Shown piece after piece: positions 1 through 12,603 of a stretch of 64,000 nt of DNA. The notes beneath the pieces are model-generated. The model was given only the letters and a program-made list of their open reading frames with translations. It did no database searches and was not told the origin of the DNA. The stretch's first letter is position 1, and every line of letters begins with the position of its first letter. This stretch comes from Ceratobasidium sp. AG-K (lineage: Eukaryota > Basidiomycota > Agaricomycetes > Cantharellales > Ceratobasidiaceae). The position numbers and the translations under genes were made by a program. The stretch is from positions 806,001 to 870,000 of the forward strand of contig JAWNGF010000002.1 in NCBI GenBank assembly GCA_037039685.1, read 5' to 3'.

Positions 1-350
1 GTCTGGTCAAAGCCTCTCCGGCTCTCGAGGAATCGGCTGGTCGTGTCCTCAACGCAGCGTCAACGCAATCCATGGGAGAATTGCTGACCAGAGTGGCAGG
101 TCGTGCTGATGCACAGGCGAGATGAACGGTGACTGTGCGGGTGCCGCACACGTTGATTGACAACTGATGGAAGCCGCTAGGGTCCCCGGAACGGGCCCGT
201 TGGTTTGGACACCAAGATAATCTATAGAAATAGGACACACCAAGTGGATACATAGTGTTGGTGCAAAGATATGAAGCGTGTTGATGCGAAAAATAGAGGA
301 AAGTGTACAGGACAAAGCAAGGATACAACAGATAAAGGGGAATAAGCGCG
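1..350. other. 3' flank of the NLR gene, no gene seen
   Basis: Lies downstream of the stop codon of the minus-strand NACHT-WD40 gene. A short open frame on the minus strand here has no recognisable domain. The stretch most likely holds the 3' UTR and intergenic sequence. Confidence 0.5.
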
Positions 351-3300
351 CTAGGACGAAACAGAGTCTGGGGACGCAACGTAGCACTTGTGCCACCGAT
401 CGCCAAGTAGCGTGGTGTCGTCGATGCGAGCAGTGCAGCTAGCATTGATCACGAGGGGATTGGATGGAGTAAGAAACCCAAAACTCCGGCGGAAGTCAGA
501 CGGCACCCAGAACAGCCGCTGCGATTTCGAGTTGGCCAGCCACCCCTCACGATCAATAGACCAATCGTCAGAGGACGTGAGACTCGCTTGCGCGGCCGCT
601 ACTAGGTCCCAGATCCGAATCGTGCGGTCCAATGAGCCAGAGATGATACGCGCACCATCGGGAGAGAATACGACAGAGGTAATCTCATCGGTGTGACCCT
701 TGAGTGGGCCAGCCACCATCGTGCCGCTCTCCACATCCCACACACGCAGCGTTTTATCCCAAGAGCCAGAGACGACGCGGGTCCCGTTGGGCGAGAATGC
801 GACTGAGCTGACTGAATAGGTATGACCTGTGAACGGGCCATGTAGCACTGCGCCGTCACGCGCATCCAACACCAAGATGGTCTTGTCATTCGAGCCAGTC
901 ACGACTCGCGTCCCGTCAGGTGAAAACGCCACGCAGTTGACATTTTCGGTGTGAGCGTCGGACTTCCATAGCGCGGAGCTGTCGCTGGCGAGCCACATTC
1001 GTACTCTGAACTCGTTGGGGCGGTCGCTGAGGCTGTCATCGGAGCCGTCGTCGAGGAAGTAGGGCAAGCCGGAGCCAGAGACAATGTGTGATCCATCCGG
1101 TGAGAACGCGATCGACGTGACTCCTCCGGTGTGACCCTCGAATGGCTTGGCGACTGATTCCCCAGTGCAGGAGTCCCATAGCCGGATGGTTCGATCATCG
1201 GAACCGGATGCAATTTGGCTGCCATCGGGAGACAAGGCAACCGACCAGACACAACTGGTGTGCTCCTTGATTGGACCGACGAGTAAAGCGCCGGTTGATG
1301 CGTCCCACATGCGTAGGGTGTCATCCCAAGAGCCGGACACGATGCGCGCCCCGTCAGGCAAGAATGCAACCATGTGGACTCCCTCGGCGTGACCTCTGAA
1401 AGGACCTGCCACAAGTGAGCCGTTGCGTGTGTCCCAGACGCAGATTGTGCCACTCCCCGAGCCAGATGCAACGCGTGCACCGTCAGGGGACAAGGAAACA
1501 GAATTAATACTGCTGGTATGCCTTTCGGGCTGGGTACTGCCAGTTGTTCCGTGGCGTGGATCCCAGACACGGATCGTCTTATCAGCAGACCCAGATAGGA
1601 TGCGTGTGCCATCCACACTAAATAGCACCGAGTTGACACTGCCGCCATGTTCCTCTAGTGGCCCAGCCAGCAGTATTCCGCTAACCACCTCCCAAACACG
1701 GATTGTTCCATCATTCGAACCAGAAACAAGCCGAGTGCTGTCGGGCGAGAACGAAACGGACTTGACAGCTTTAATATGACCCTCGAGCGGACCAGCGAGA
1801 AGCCGCGTGCCGTTCGACGTGTCCCATACTCGAACTGTGCAATCTATTGAGCCAGACGCCAGTCGCAGTCCATCATGAGAGTATGCGACCGAGTATACCG
1901 CACCTGTATGGCCCTTAATCGGTCCTTGGACGGTCGTGCTTGCCCGGAAATCCCAGACTCGGATTGTGCAGTCGCTCGAACCGGAGGCAAGGTGTCTGCC
2001 GTTTGGGGAGAATGCAACCGACTCCACAGCATCCTGGTGTCCCTTGAGAGGTTCACCGAGTGGAGTGCCTGTGTACGCATCCCACAATCGGATGGTCTGG
2101 TCGTCGGAGCTGGAAGCGAGGCAAGCCCCATCAGGTGAGAATGCGACTGAGTTTACGGCAGAAGTATCGCTGTGAAGCGAACCAGCGATCAGTTCCCCTT
2201 TGCCTGCATCCCAGATACGAATGGTACTGTCCGAAAAACCAGACGCAAGACGGGTGTCGTCTGGAGAGAATGCGATCGAGCAGACAGTCGCCCCATCAAC
2301 CCCCAAAGGTCCCAAAACGCAAACTCCGCTGGAAGCTTCCCAGATTCTCATCGCTCCATAATATTTTTGGCTAAAATCTTCATCCAAATACCAACGTGAT
2401 GAGCCGCATGCGATAAGTTTGCCGTTGCTTGATTGCGCAATACCATAAACTGATTCCCCAGCCAGCCAGGTTGCAAGCAATGGCTTTCCTCTCATCTCCA
2501 TATCTGCACTGTCCACCCATACCAGCCCTTGTGTATTTGGCCAGTAGGTTTTCCACACATGACTCTGCCTTGATGTGAAAGGTAGGGCGGATATATAGAT
2601 ATGAGGGGTGGAGAGCGAGACTAGATTGGACGCAAGGGTGATGACAAAGCTACGTGAGTCGTGTATCAGATCGTGCAGATCAGCATTGTTACTTTCTGTC
2701 TGAGGTGTCTCAGTAGTTGTTTGTGGCTAGGATCCATCAAATACTTACCGGAAGCCAAGCCAGCGCCTGTCCCAGTACCCCATCCCCATAACCCGGCCGT
2801 CCCTTGAGATTCAGTACTTCCAGCCAGAACAGCAGTCGGTGCTGCATGAAAGAGTCAAGGAGCAACAGCAATGGGGATGAGGGTGGAGCTTGTGTGATAT
2901 GGTCACCCCAGTATATGCACGAGTAGAACAGCCCCCGCGAAATTGCCTTGTTGATCCGATTTTGTAGGCCTGGCACTTCGCTGTCAAGCTGATATGACGA
3001 TTCTAGTGCACATATGTTGAACCGCAGCGATCGTTCCATGACTCGGAAGCAGCACTCGGCCAGGTAGGAGCTTTGGAGGGCTTCATTGCAGTGAAATCGT
3101 CCAGCCCGTGCCTTGTCGAGTAGAAAGTCAGGGAATGATGCATGAAGCGTTGAAACCACATTGTTGCCCTCCGATACATGCAGCACAGACTGTAAGGTTT
3201 GAATCGCGAGCTGAACCGCTTGGGCATTGGACATATGGATGATTTCAGCAAGTGCCGAGATCGTCAATGGCTCTTTTGCACAAACAACTGTCCAGAGTGT

Positions 3301-5143
3301 GCGCTGCCTCCCAGCAATCTCCGACTCTTCGAACTTCTTCTTATCGAGCACATTTGATAGAATCGTAGCATACAGTTCATCGATATCCTCGTAGCTTTTA
3401 CTCCTCTGGTTTGACTGTAGGTTCAACACCGTCCAGAGCCGCTGTCTATGATCCACAGAATCCATATCGGGAAGGATGTATCGCACCGTCGTTGCTGCGA
3501 AAATGAAAAGGCTCCCAGCCCGATTGACTAGCTGATCGATCTCGTCCGAGGTTACATCCATCGATTCCAACGCCTCGGCCAGGTACGTCTTGATGTCGGC
3601 CTGCACCAGTGACTGCTCGATGTCATGTAGCCACAGAATCGAGCGCATAGAACCACCTGGAGCCGTCATGCGGTTCGATATTGCGGGTTCAGGCCGACTG
3701 GAGATGAAGACCTTGATTGGTAGGTTGTCCGCATGCCGCAGTAGTAGATTCAACATGTCCTTGGTCCCGCCTACGTCGGTGCACTCGTCCAGCGCATCAA
3801 TCACCACCACCACATCGGTTGGCATCGCCCTGCTCACTTTCACCAGTGGTTTCGAGATCAGCTGCTCGAACTGCGTGCTAATGTCATACTTTGCAATATC
3901 AGGGTCATCCTCGAGTATGCTGCACAGTGCCTGTCGGTATGGGTTCAAGTATCGACCAAGCTGGTATGCAATCGTCGGTACTATCTTGTTTACGTCTCGA
4001 CAGTCGGGCGAGTTGCGAGAGCAGAAGAAGCTGGCGCCGAGCTGCCTATCCTCGTAGAGCATCTTGCATAATGTATAGGCAATGGTGGTCTTGCCGGTGC
4101 CGGCCATGCCATTCAGCCAGTGGATCTTTGGTTCTTCGGGGTCACGAGTCCAGCTTCTGGCGTCCTCGAGTAGCTTGACGCGTGTCCCTTTGGTGCATCC
4201 GACTCGCTTTGTGACTGTGGTGGGAAGCGCTGCGTTATAACGAGCCTCGTGTGCTGGCAAGAGATCCCTGAGTCGGGTGTCCTGCGAACCAAGCGTGCTC
4301 TCATCCTCGCTTAACACATCTACAAGGCCAGTCACGCACCATTTGTTGCTCTCGCTGAACGTCCCAAACGCTCAGCGATATATCTGCCTGCCCTAGTGTT
4401 AAATCATTCGCTACGGTAACTTCTCAGACTGCTCACCTGCAGCTGCTGGAATATCACTCCAATCCGACGATAGCATTTCAGCACGATCTCTTCGTCCTCA
4501 GGTGAGAGTGTCATCCGGTTAATCGACTGATCCCGACGTTCTTTGATGGCCTGGGTCTGCTCACTGATAGCCCTATTGATACAACACCTTAATACTACTG
4601 ATCCGATAGTGGGTGTCCACACGTACCGCGCGGCGTTGGCGATCGAATGTGGCACGTTACGCGGCTTCGAATCGATGACGTGTTTCTTCAGCAGAGTCGC
4701 CAGATCGGTCAGCTCTGATGTCGTAGTTTCGAATGTCTGATGGTTCAGTTCTTCGACCTGTATGGTTCAAGCGGTTGGACTTGTAAGAGCCTCGATAAGT
4801 ACGACCGCACCTGTGAATCTATGATACACTCTAACAGTCTACCGACGGCTAACTGCAAAGGGGGTAGTTCGTTCAGGTTGAATTTGAGGGCTTCGAGGGC
4901 TGTCCTCAGCGCGCCTATCGCAGGGCTCTGTTCTACATTTTGTTCTTGGGGAACGCTTGCGGCTACGGGCGCCAGCGGAATACTCCCCGTCGAAGTAGCC
5001 CCTGCAGTGGTGATCCCCAAATGCGTAGGGTTGCTAGCAACAGATGGGGGTGGAGAGGATGGGTCGGAGTGGGAACTTTGCCCAGCGGGCGGTGGACGGT
5101 TACGAAAGTCGTCTGTCCAAAGTAATTTTCGTTTAGATGCCAT
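351..5143 (-). CDS. NACHT-WD40 STAND protein (fungal NLR-like, HET-E type)
   Basis: Predicted signal-transducing NTPase of the fungal NLR-like class. Family members act in non-self recognition and incompatibility; the role here is inferred. Reading down the minus strand, exons are about 5143-4811 (start MASKRKLLW), 4757-4627, 4572-4437, a poorly resolved junction around 4390-4320, a NACHT exon to 2749, then 2699-351. The N-terminal ~200 residues are helical with no domain I can name. The NACHT carries Walker A GMAGTGKTT and Walker B VVVIDALDEC. After a helical linker the last exon encodes about 14 WD40 repeats ending in GSxDxTIRxWD, of about 42-43 codons each and very alike, which suggests repeat homogenisation. 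Total is about 1,500 residues. The junction near 4330-4390 needs either an intron of only about 34 nt or an indel correction. It is divergent from the coiled-coil gene at 5407. Confidence 0.88.
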
Positions 5144-5406
5144 TGTAGTCTTGGAAGTGGGTTGGCGTCAGGAGGGCGTCGTCTGCCTGAAGAGCGAGTG
5201 TATATGATGGTATCTTGATATGCTTCGTGTTTACCACGTGCCCGACAAGCAGGCTACACCAGCTCGTGGCGGTTGGCAGTGATTCGATCAAGTCTGGCAC
5301 ATTAGGTGGCGCTAATATCTCTGTCGGAGATTTCACGTGATTGATCCATGCCGAGTCTCCGATTCAAGCACTCAACCATCATAGCCGCTCGTGCGAATGC
5401 GCCGAA
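5144..5406. promoter_or_regulatory. Shared divergent promoter region, NLR / coiled-coil gene
   Basis: The 263 bp lie between the start codons of the minus-strand NLR gene and the plus-strand coiled-coil gene and must hold both promoters and 5' UTRs. I see no clear TATA box. Inferred from gene orientation only. Confidence 0.45.
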
Positions 5407-8283
5407 ATGCAGCACCCAGACGTTGGACTTGATCACCCTATCGCGATAGAGATCCTGAGCTTACGAGACGCGCTCGCCCAGCTCCAGGTACGACCGTCCT
5501 CCTCGACTTGCTCAGGAGCTAATACTACGTAGCATACTAGTCAGCAAGCAGCCGCCCAAGTCCAAAAATACGCGTTCGAGGCACTTTCGGCGAACAACAA
5601 AGCTAGGCAGCTCGCAGCGGAGAATAGCACCCTCCAAGCTGAACTCGATGTCCTTCGTACACCACCCCCTGTCGCCTCCCCCTCTCCTGCAGAGGCCGAA
5701 CTCACGCTCGCCCTTCGACGCGCCAATGCTCGACTTGAAGAGTCTCAGGTCCAGCTTCTAGAAGCCAACACGTCCGTTGCGCACGTGCATGCAGAGCGAG
5801 AGAGGACCGCGGGCGAGGTGACTGCAGCATACCGGCTTCTGGAGGCGGCACGGGCACAGGAGATGGAGCTACGGGCGAAGCTAGCCGAGAGAGACGTGCA
5901 GAAGGAAGCCTATGAGCTTGCACTGAGCGAATATGCTGCACTCGTACGGGGCTTGGGAAAGCGTGAGGGAGAAGTCGCTGCGCTGGCGATCTCAAAAGAG
6001 CCAGCAGCGGCCACCGGAACCGAGCAGATCAAGGAACTCACGGTCGAACTCGCGCGAGCTAGAGCGGACCTCGAGTCGGTTCACGCCCAGTTGGATGTGG
6101 AGCGACATACAAGCGAGGCCGAACGCGTACAGCTGGCAGAAGTGAAAACAGACCTGGGAAGGCGCCTTGCCGACGACAAGTCCGCCGCGGCGCTCGTGGA
6201 GCGATACATGTGAGTAGATGGGTGACAACTTACTTGGGTCCTAATTCCGCTCTGTTACACTTTATCTCGTCTAACTTCATACCCAAGGAAATTCTCGCAA
6301 CACCACACCGAGGTTCTACAACGTGCGCTTACCGATCAGTCGACCCGGCATGCGGCCACGATCACCTCACTGTCTCAGCGCGCTGAGCACCTGGAGCAGT
6401 CCCTCGCAAATGAATCGGCTCGATATAGCCGGTTGCAAGTAGCTTTGGAAAGCCTTGTGGAAGATCTGGCGCGGGAATCGGCGGGACGCAGGAGGGAAAT
6501 CCGAGTACGTCTGGCCATTGCAGGTAGAACCGCAAAAATTGAAGAGGATCTGCGAAGATGGGAACGACGAGTCAGAGAGCACTCGAAGCCCCATGAATCG
6601 CCCGGCGAGTCAGTTGGCTTGGTCGTTGGACAATCCGATTTCGACCAACTCCGAACGATCGTCGACTTCCTTGGAGCCCCTCTGGTCTTTCGTGATGCGG
6701 CAAACTCTAGTTCTGAGGATGACTCACTGTCTGGACCGTCGTCGCGTATTCTTGCCGCAGAGATCGCCGTCGAAGGCCTCAGTGCGGAGCTCGAGCGCGA
6801 AACTGCCAGGAGAATCGAACTCGAACGCGAGCGCGCGCAGTTGCCACCAGCACCAATTTTGGAGCAACCTCGCATTACGGACTTGGATCGAAAGCAAACG
6901 CCATACGACACGTCGGCAATAATGTCCTCGGCATCGATCTCTATTTCATCCCTTCAAAGCGCTTCCGGCTTGTTTCTTACCGAAAGCGTGACTTCATCAT
7001 CCTGGAACGAAAGCTCACTCATCAAGTCCACCGTCGACATCGAGGAAGCAAATCCTGTTGCAACAGACCCGGAGCCCCCTGTTGAGGCTTCAGTTGGCTT
7101 GGCGCTCGACCTCCCAATTGCTCCGGTTGTTCCAGTCGTCCCACCACCTTCAGTCACCCCAATAATCCCAAATGACCCAGCAGCGCAAGCTATCACCGCT
7201 GTTCCAGCCATTACACCGGTGGCTCCGGTGGCTCGCGTTGATCCACCAACCTCGGCTACACAAACCGGCCCGGTTGTTCCAAACGATCCTGCTACTCCAT
7301 CCCCAAAGCAACCCCTGACCTCAACGGTTCCCTTTCCCTTGGAACTCCCTCCGCCAGCCGAACCGAAAGAACCCGCAGAGGCGCGGTCGCAAATCAACTC
7401 GGAAGCACAGGAACTCCTGGAACAGCTTCCCACTGCTCTCCAGCGATATACCACCTTCCAAAATACCTTTCGAGACTGCCACCTTTCCCTTAGCGCGCTC
7501 AGAACCGAGCTACGCCAGCGACCTCGCACCCACGTTCTTACCGCCGTCGAGCGATTGTATAATTACAACGAAGATGCCCGAGTCGAAATCGAAATCCGTA
7601 TTGCTGACGAGGCGCGCCAGGCAAACGGGTTCGAGGCCATGTTGCACTTATCCCCCTCGAACGTCTCGGATGTGGTGTCGGAGCTTCGTGCATTCATAGA
7701 CGGCTCGGCGTCCGACGTTCACAAAGCGCTTGAGACTGCCAAAAGGAAGCGGGACGAACTAGAGCATGATATCGCAGCTATCAAGCTTTCTATGCACGAT
7801 CCTTCCGCCGATGAAGAGGAAAGGCCAGCCGCTAACCCTCCTCCTTCTCCAATGTGGGCACGGAGGTCTTTCCTTGGCCCTAGTTACTTAAGTGGCGCGA
7901 CGGGGCCACCGTCGCCAGCCGCGGGTGTTGGCTTCCCGCTATTACGAAGGGTTGCTTCTGGAACTCTACGCCATAGCAGGGGCTCCTCGTTGACCGGCAA
8001 CGAGGTTACCGACCAGACGAACAAGGACCCCTTTGCGAGTCTCGGGCTGAAGATACCGATGCCATCGTCCCATTCATTTTCTGGGCCCGGTACTCCATTA
8101 GCGTCACCCATGAAACCGAGTCACCAGACGGGGCCGACGCTCGTTCTCGAGAGAACACGAACGACATCACTGTATCGGATCGGTCTCGGCCAGAGCCGGT
8201 CCGGACTAGATCTTCCTATTCGCAGCATGACGGTTACGCCCACGTCCAAGTTGGGAGAAGGCAGCGACGATGGCGTTGAGTAG
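5407..8283 (+). CDS. Large coiled-coil protein of unknown function
   Basis: I do not recognise a named family. Exon 1 starts MQHPDVGLDH and ends at 5487; a 57-bp intron (5488-5544) joins in phase to a long exon ending near 6209; a further intron to about 6288 leads into the last exon, which ends with the TAG at 8281-8283. The first ~450 residues are a nearly continuous Glu/Ala/Arg/Leu-rich heptad region. Then comes a Pro/Val/Thr-rich low-complexity segment (about 7080-7390), a conserved-looking helical block (about 7400-7790), and a Ser/Pro-rich basic tail. Of nearby starts only ATG 5407 is open: the ATG at 5348 runs into a stop in its own frame. The shape suggests a scaffold or cytoskeletal adaptor, but that is inference. 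Length is about 920 residues. Confidence 0.7.
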
Positions 8284-9445
8284 AGTGTTTTTCCTGTTTC
8301 TTTCGAATGGGCGGAACGTATTTATTTGCTTTGTTTGTGGATTAGATTGCTTTCATAGATCGTGGATAGAGCTCAGTAATATTATGTATGTGGACGGATA
8401 TCAAATGTGGGCCAAAACGAATTTCGAGATACCCAGATGCAATTGAACCCGATTTAGGGGGAATGGAGATTTGGATTCTCTGGGTAGTTCTCCGGGATAG
8501 GTTGGGACGGAGGCTGCATTGCTAGTCATTACCCGGGCACGGACAACGACCGCTTCAAGATAGACAGATCAAACCCCCATTACCGGCATTGGTTTCAAGT
8601 TTCATTCACTCACCAAACGATTCTTGCACTCCTGCTAAGAACCAGTCTTCCTGGGTTCACTGCCAAAAGTGGGATTAAACCACGGGGCCAAGTTATCGGT
8701 AGAACACGATGTGCACGACCTAGAATAATCCTCCCGGAAGATTAGCACCAGCAATACACCTGTAAAGGGGCATTTGTAAGCAATGACTCTCGCGTGATCA
8801 ATACACCAATAGCTTCCAGCGCACGAAGCCCAAGGACCAGTTAGGATTATGAAAGCGTCAAAGCTGTGGTCACCGCGGGCTCTCCGGCGTGGACTCTGAC
8901 TACTAAACTCCGTGGCAACTAGGCGTGCCTTATATGTGTGCTTCCTTTACTCCTCTGGCATATTGTCCTGCCCCGACGATCGTCATGCTTAAGTTTGGCA
9001 TAAACCCTCGTGCGCAGGACTTTCCCACATACTTGGACTTGCTGACTGTATGCGCAGCTGAAGATGTCGTACACGGTTCTTTGTGTGATCATGGGCCACC
9101 ACATAGTTTACTACTGGGCGCTCACCGCGTTGATAATTAAATCCCCTAAATTGACTCATTGAGCGGGTGGTTAGGATCTCAATAAGTACTAGTATTAACT
9201 AAAAACCCTGTTATTGAAATGTCCCGAAATTATAGTCATGACCTGCCCACGCGTACACCAGCGTTTGTAAACCAATCGAGAAGCTGACTGGGTTTGATGG
9301 ATGGCGTAGCACAGTTTTCTCCTTCTCCTTCTCCTACTGACTATCGTTCGCCTCTGCGGAAAGTCCCTCCAGTCCATAAAACCGCTTGCCGTTATATGCA
9401 ATTCCCCTCGATATCTCTCGCTTGACTGCCGCGACTCGGACTTCA
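8284..9445. other. Intergenic region, no gene recognised
   Basis: About 1.16 kb between the coiled-coil gene and the SIT cluster. Only short open frames without domain signals are present on either strand. No RNA gene or transposon structure was recognised. Confidence 0.5.
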
Positions 9446-9751
9446 ATGGCAGACGAAAGTAGCCCGCCTGGGTTGGCAACCAGCCAAAAACCGCCGGTGG
9501 TGGACGAAACACCTACACTCAATATTGTGAGTCGGCAAGATTCAATAACCGACCGAGATGTTGCGCCCTTGGATTCGTCTATTCGGGCAGTAAACGAACA
9601 TCCATCCTGGGTACTATGCATTCTATTTGGGGCCACAATATATCTTCAAACACTCAGCCAGCTGGCTGTAGCATGGCTCGCGGTGGCCATGGACGAAGCT
9701 ACTTGGGGCCCAAATCCTCTCAGTGTAATACTTGACGTGGCTCTGGGTGGG
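9446..9751 (+). pseudogene. N-terminal fragment of SIT-like MFS transporter (cluster copy 1)
   Basis: Starts at ATG 9446 (MADESSPPG) and encodes a cytosolic tail followed by the first membrane segment (WVLCILFGATIYLQTLSQL). It aligns by eye with the first exons of the two copies downstream (WTLCIALGAVIYIHALGRL and WTLCILFGIIIFITSLHDI). After about 9751, where a donor-like GTGGGT lies, no later exon of the family follows before copy 2 starts at 10210. It is therefore a solo first exon: a truncated tandem duplicate, or an alternative first exon. The stretch 9752-10209 holds one open segment (about 9794-9917) of unknown origin. Confidence 0.6.
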
Positions 9752-10209
9752 TTTATAGTTCCTGGACGCCACAGACGCTACATAATATTATGAAACAGCT
9801 GACGGAGTACCTGATGCAAACAAGTAAAAAGCAAGCTACACGAGGTATTCCATACTATGCGTACTTCTTCCGCGCTTGCGCTGTGTTATCGTCACTGTAC
9901 GTGGCCGCCTGGTAAGCGACAGTCCCCGAAGTGCTGCTACAAGCAATCCGTGTAATACCAACCGACTACATACGTATAGTCACCTGAACACGCCGCCATC
10001 CAGCGGCATGCATAGAACAGATGATACTTGGTCTAGCCGAGCTGGCCATGCCAGCATCTGCACAGCTGCATGTGGGTTACACAGCCCTATCAAATTTAAC
10101 GTCACCTCTGGTCTTCGACGGGTTATTTCTGATCCGGTGCGAAACTAGAAATATGTATATATACACTCTCTTGAACCTATCTCAGTTCATCATCCATTCC
10201 CGTACCTTT

Positions 10210-12603
10210 ATGCAGTCTGAAAGCAGCTTACCTGGGTCGACGAACACCGGGAAACAGTCAACCGCTGATGACGCACCCATTGGGAACCGTACGAGTTCGA
10301 TTATGAAGACCCCGCAATCAATCCTGGAGTCACGTTGTCAACTTTAGTTACGCAACACGTGACAAAGCGCTCCGTTTGGACGTTGTGTATTGCACTTGGG
10401 GCAGTAATATACATCCATGCACTTGGACGACTAACTACGGCCTGGGTATTGGCTTCTTCGGGGCTGACCCTGCCTGGCCATGGGATAGAAGTGAAGCTAT
10501 CATGGGCGTACAATATGGGGACCCTTTACCGTGTAAGTACCCTGCTTGATCACATTTTCGATTGTAGGACCGAGGAACCATGCTGACAGTTACAACCAGG
10601 GGTTTTTGGCACTCTTGTTTTCTCCAGGCTTGCCGATGTCCACTCTCGTCTCATGTCTTCGGTGGTAGCGTGTGAGTCTCCGGGACACAAATTGTTGTCG
10701 CCTTGGCGGGTTAATAACATGCTTAATCAGTACTTGTATTCGTCATTGGTATGGCTATGCCTTGCTCGACAAAGACTTAGATCGGATGCTTATGGTTTCA
10801 CTTGTATGCAACAGGAAGTATCATGGTGGCAGCCGCATCGAGTGTTTCAACAATCGTGGCGGGAATAATTTTTCACAAAGTGTGCGTGGATTTCGATGGG
10901 AACTTGCGTGGTTGCTGGTATTAATATCTCAAGCATGCTCAGCGGAAGCTCCGGAATCAACTTGCTGATTACCCTCATCATTGCTGACTGCACGTCATTG
11001 AGATGGCGTGGGTTTGCCCTTTCCTGGACGTATTTTCCTTTTGTTATCAACATGTGGGTTGCTCCGCGTATATCAAACGACGTCAATTGGCGATGGGCGT
11101 GTAAGTGACGTCACATAGTAGCCCTATACATTGAGCTAACAACCTGCACCGCGGGTGATTAGATGGAATGTAGGTCTGCTCTGTATTTCCTGCGCATATA
11201 CTCATAGCTTGTCATAGGTTTGTCATCATGATACCTACAATTTGCATCCCCGCACTCGCCATCTTGTTCTTAACGAGGTATCGCCAACAAGCAAATATAC
11301 CCAAGGCCTCAAGAACTAAGCTGGTTCGAGGTCTGATGAAGATGGATCCACTAGGACTGCTGCTCTTTACCACAGGGTTCGCTTTAACAATGTACGGACT
11401 CGGCTATTGGTGGGAGAGTAAAACAGGTGGGATCACCGGTTGATAGGTGATTCGACATCTGTACTAATTGATCCAATAATCAGAGCACTCGCCAAGAATT
11501 ATGCTGGCTATTGGGCTCGTGCTGCTTTTTCCGTGCTTCCTCACATGGGAGTTCCTATATGCACCTTTCCCGTTGATAACGAAAGACACCGTTAGTACCC
11601 GAGCTGTGAAATGCGCCATATTGGCTATTTTCTGCTTTGAACTAGCAAGCTCCCTCTCATTTCTTGGTTCCAGTCGGGTACTAGTTGGTGGTCAATGGTG
11701 AGTACAACTGCATGTGTGTAGACGTTTTCTAAGGCTAATAAATGAATTTCAAGGACGATAGGTTTGATTACCTGGGTGTCTAATTCGCTCTCATTAGCGT
11801 GGGCTATCTTTGGACCAATTTTTGGCGTCATCTTCCTCCTCGCCCGACGTTACAAGGTTAGCTGGGGGCCATGACCAATATGATGACCTTGGGCTGAATT
11901 GAAGCAATATAGTTGCCTCTGCTCATTGCGAATGGGTTGCTCATTTTGTGAGTACATTTATATCTTGTGTGGAGGCCTCGATCAATATGAACTAAACACC
12001 AAGGCAGAGGAGCCGGGCTCTTGGTGCAATGCACACGTGTTTTGAACCCGCCAGATTCATTCCCTTCTGCTGGTCTAATTGTATGTATCTCCAAAAAAGT
12101 TCGGTTTCTTTGGACATAACGGCATGCGTTTAGTTTGCCGCGGAAATCATAATGGGAATTGGTACCGCCGGGACTGGGCTTGGACTTGCGATTGTATCTC
12201 AAGCCTCAGTTTCGCATGACAACCTAGCAAACGTTATCGCGCTAATGATTATGGCCTCCTCACTTGGGGATGTAATATCTCAGCCCATCGCTACTGCAAT
12301 TGAATAGTAAGCGCCAGGCTAACATTCTCCGCCCTCCTCACTAATGCCCTTGTGTCGTAAAGCTATTCGACTGCTTCGGAACACGCATCGGCAGTGATTG
12401 TGGCGACTTTGGTACTCACCTTTGGTAAGCATCCTTCCTGTTACCTTGCGAGAATGCGTCGCATTTATTGTGAATTTCTAGCGCTCTTTAGTTTCATACT
12501 CTCGCTTCCTATGCCGGATTACGTCTTGGGACCTGATCACAATGCGGTCGAAGTGGAGGGAGTGCATCGATCAGACCCCGAGGAGGCTGGTTTAACTACC
12601 TGA
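10210..12603 (+). CDS. Siderophore-iron-transporter-like MFS protein (cluster copy 2), exon 1 disturbed
   Basis: Predicted multi-spanning MFS permease of the fungal SIT/ARN group, which imports ferric siderophores by proton symport; substrate unknown. It starts MQSESSLPGST at 10210. About a dozen short exons give family blocks such as VFSRLADVHS, GSSGINLLITLIIADCTSLRWRG, NMWVAPRI, GLLLFTTGFAL, a PRIMLAIGL loop, and EFLYAPFPL. Every junction I tested keeps frame except one in exon 1: the reading changes frame near 10285-10290, just before a segment matching copy 3. Either one base is missing, or a 41-nt GT-AG intron (about 10290-10330) is removed, which would drop residues that copy 3 keeps. 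The C-terminus is LPMPDYVLG followed by a short acidic tail. Confidence 0.72.

Noticed and set aside
899..1648. Second minus-strand frame of about 249 codons inside the WD40 array
   Set aside because: It overlaps the WD40 frame in another register and repeats with the same period; it is a by-product of the repeats.
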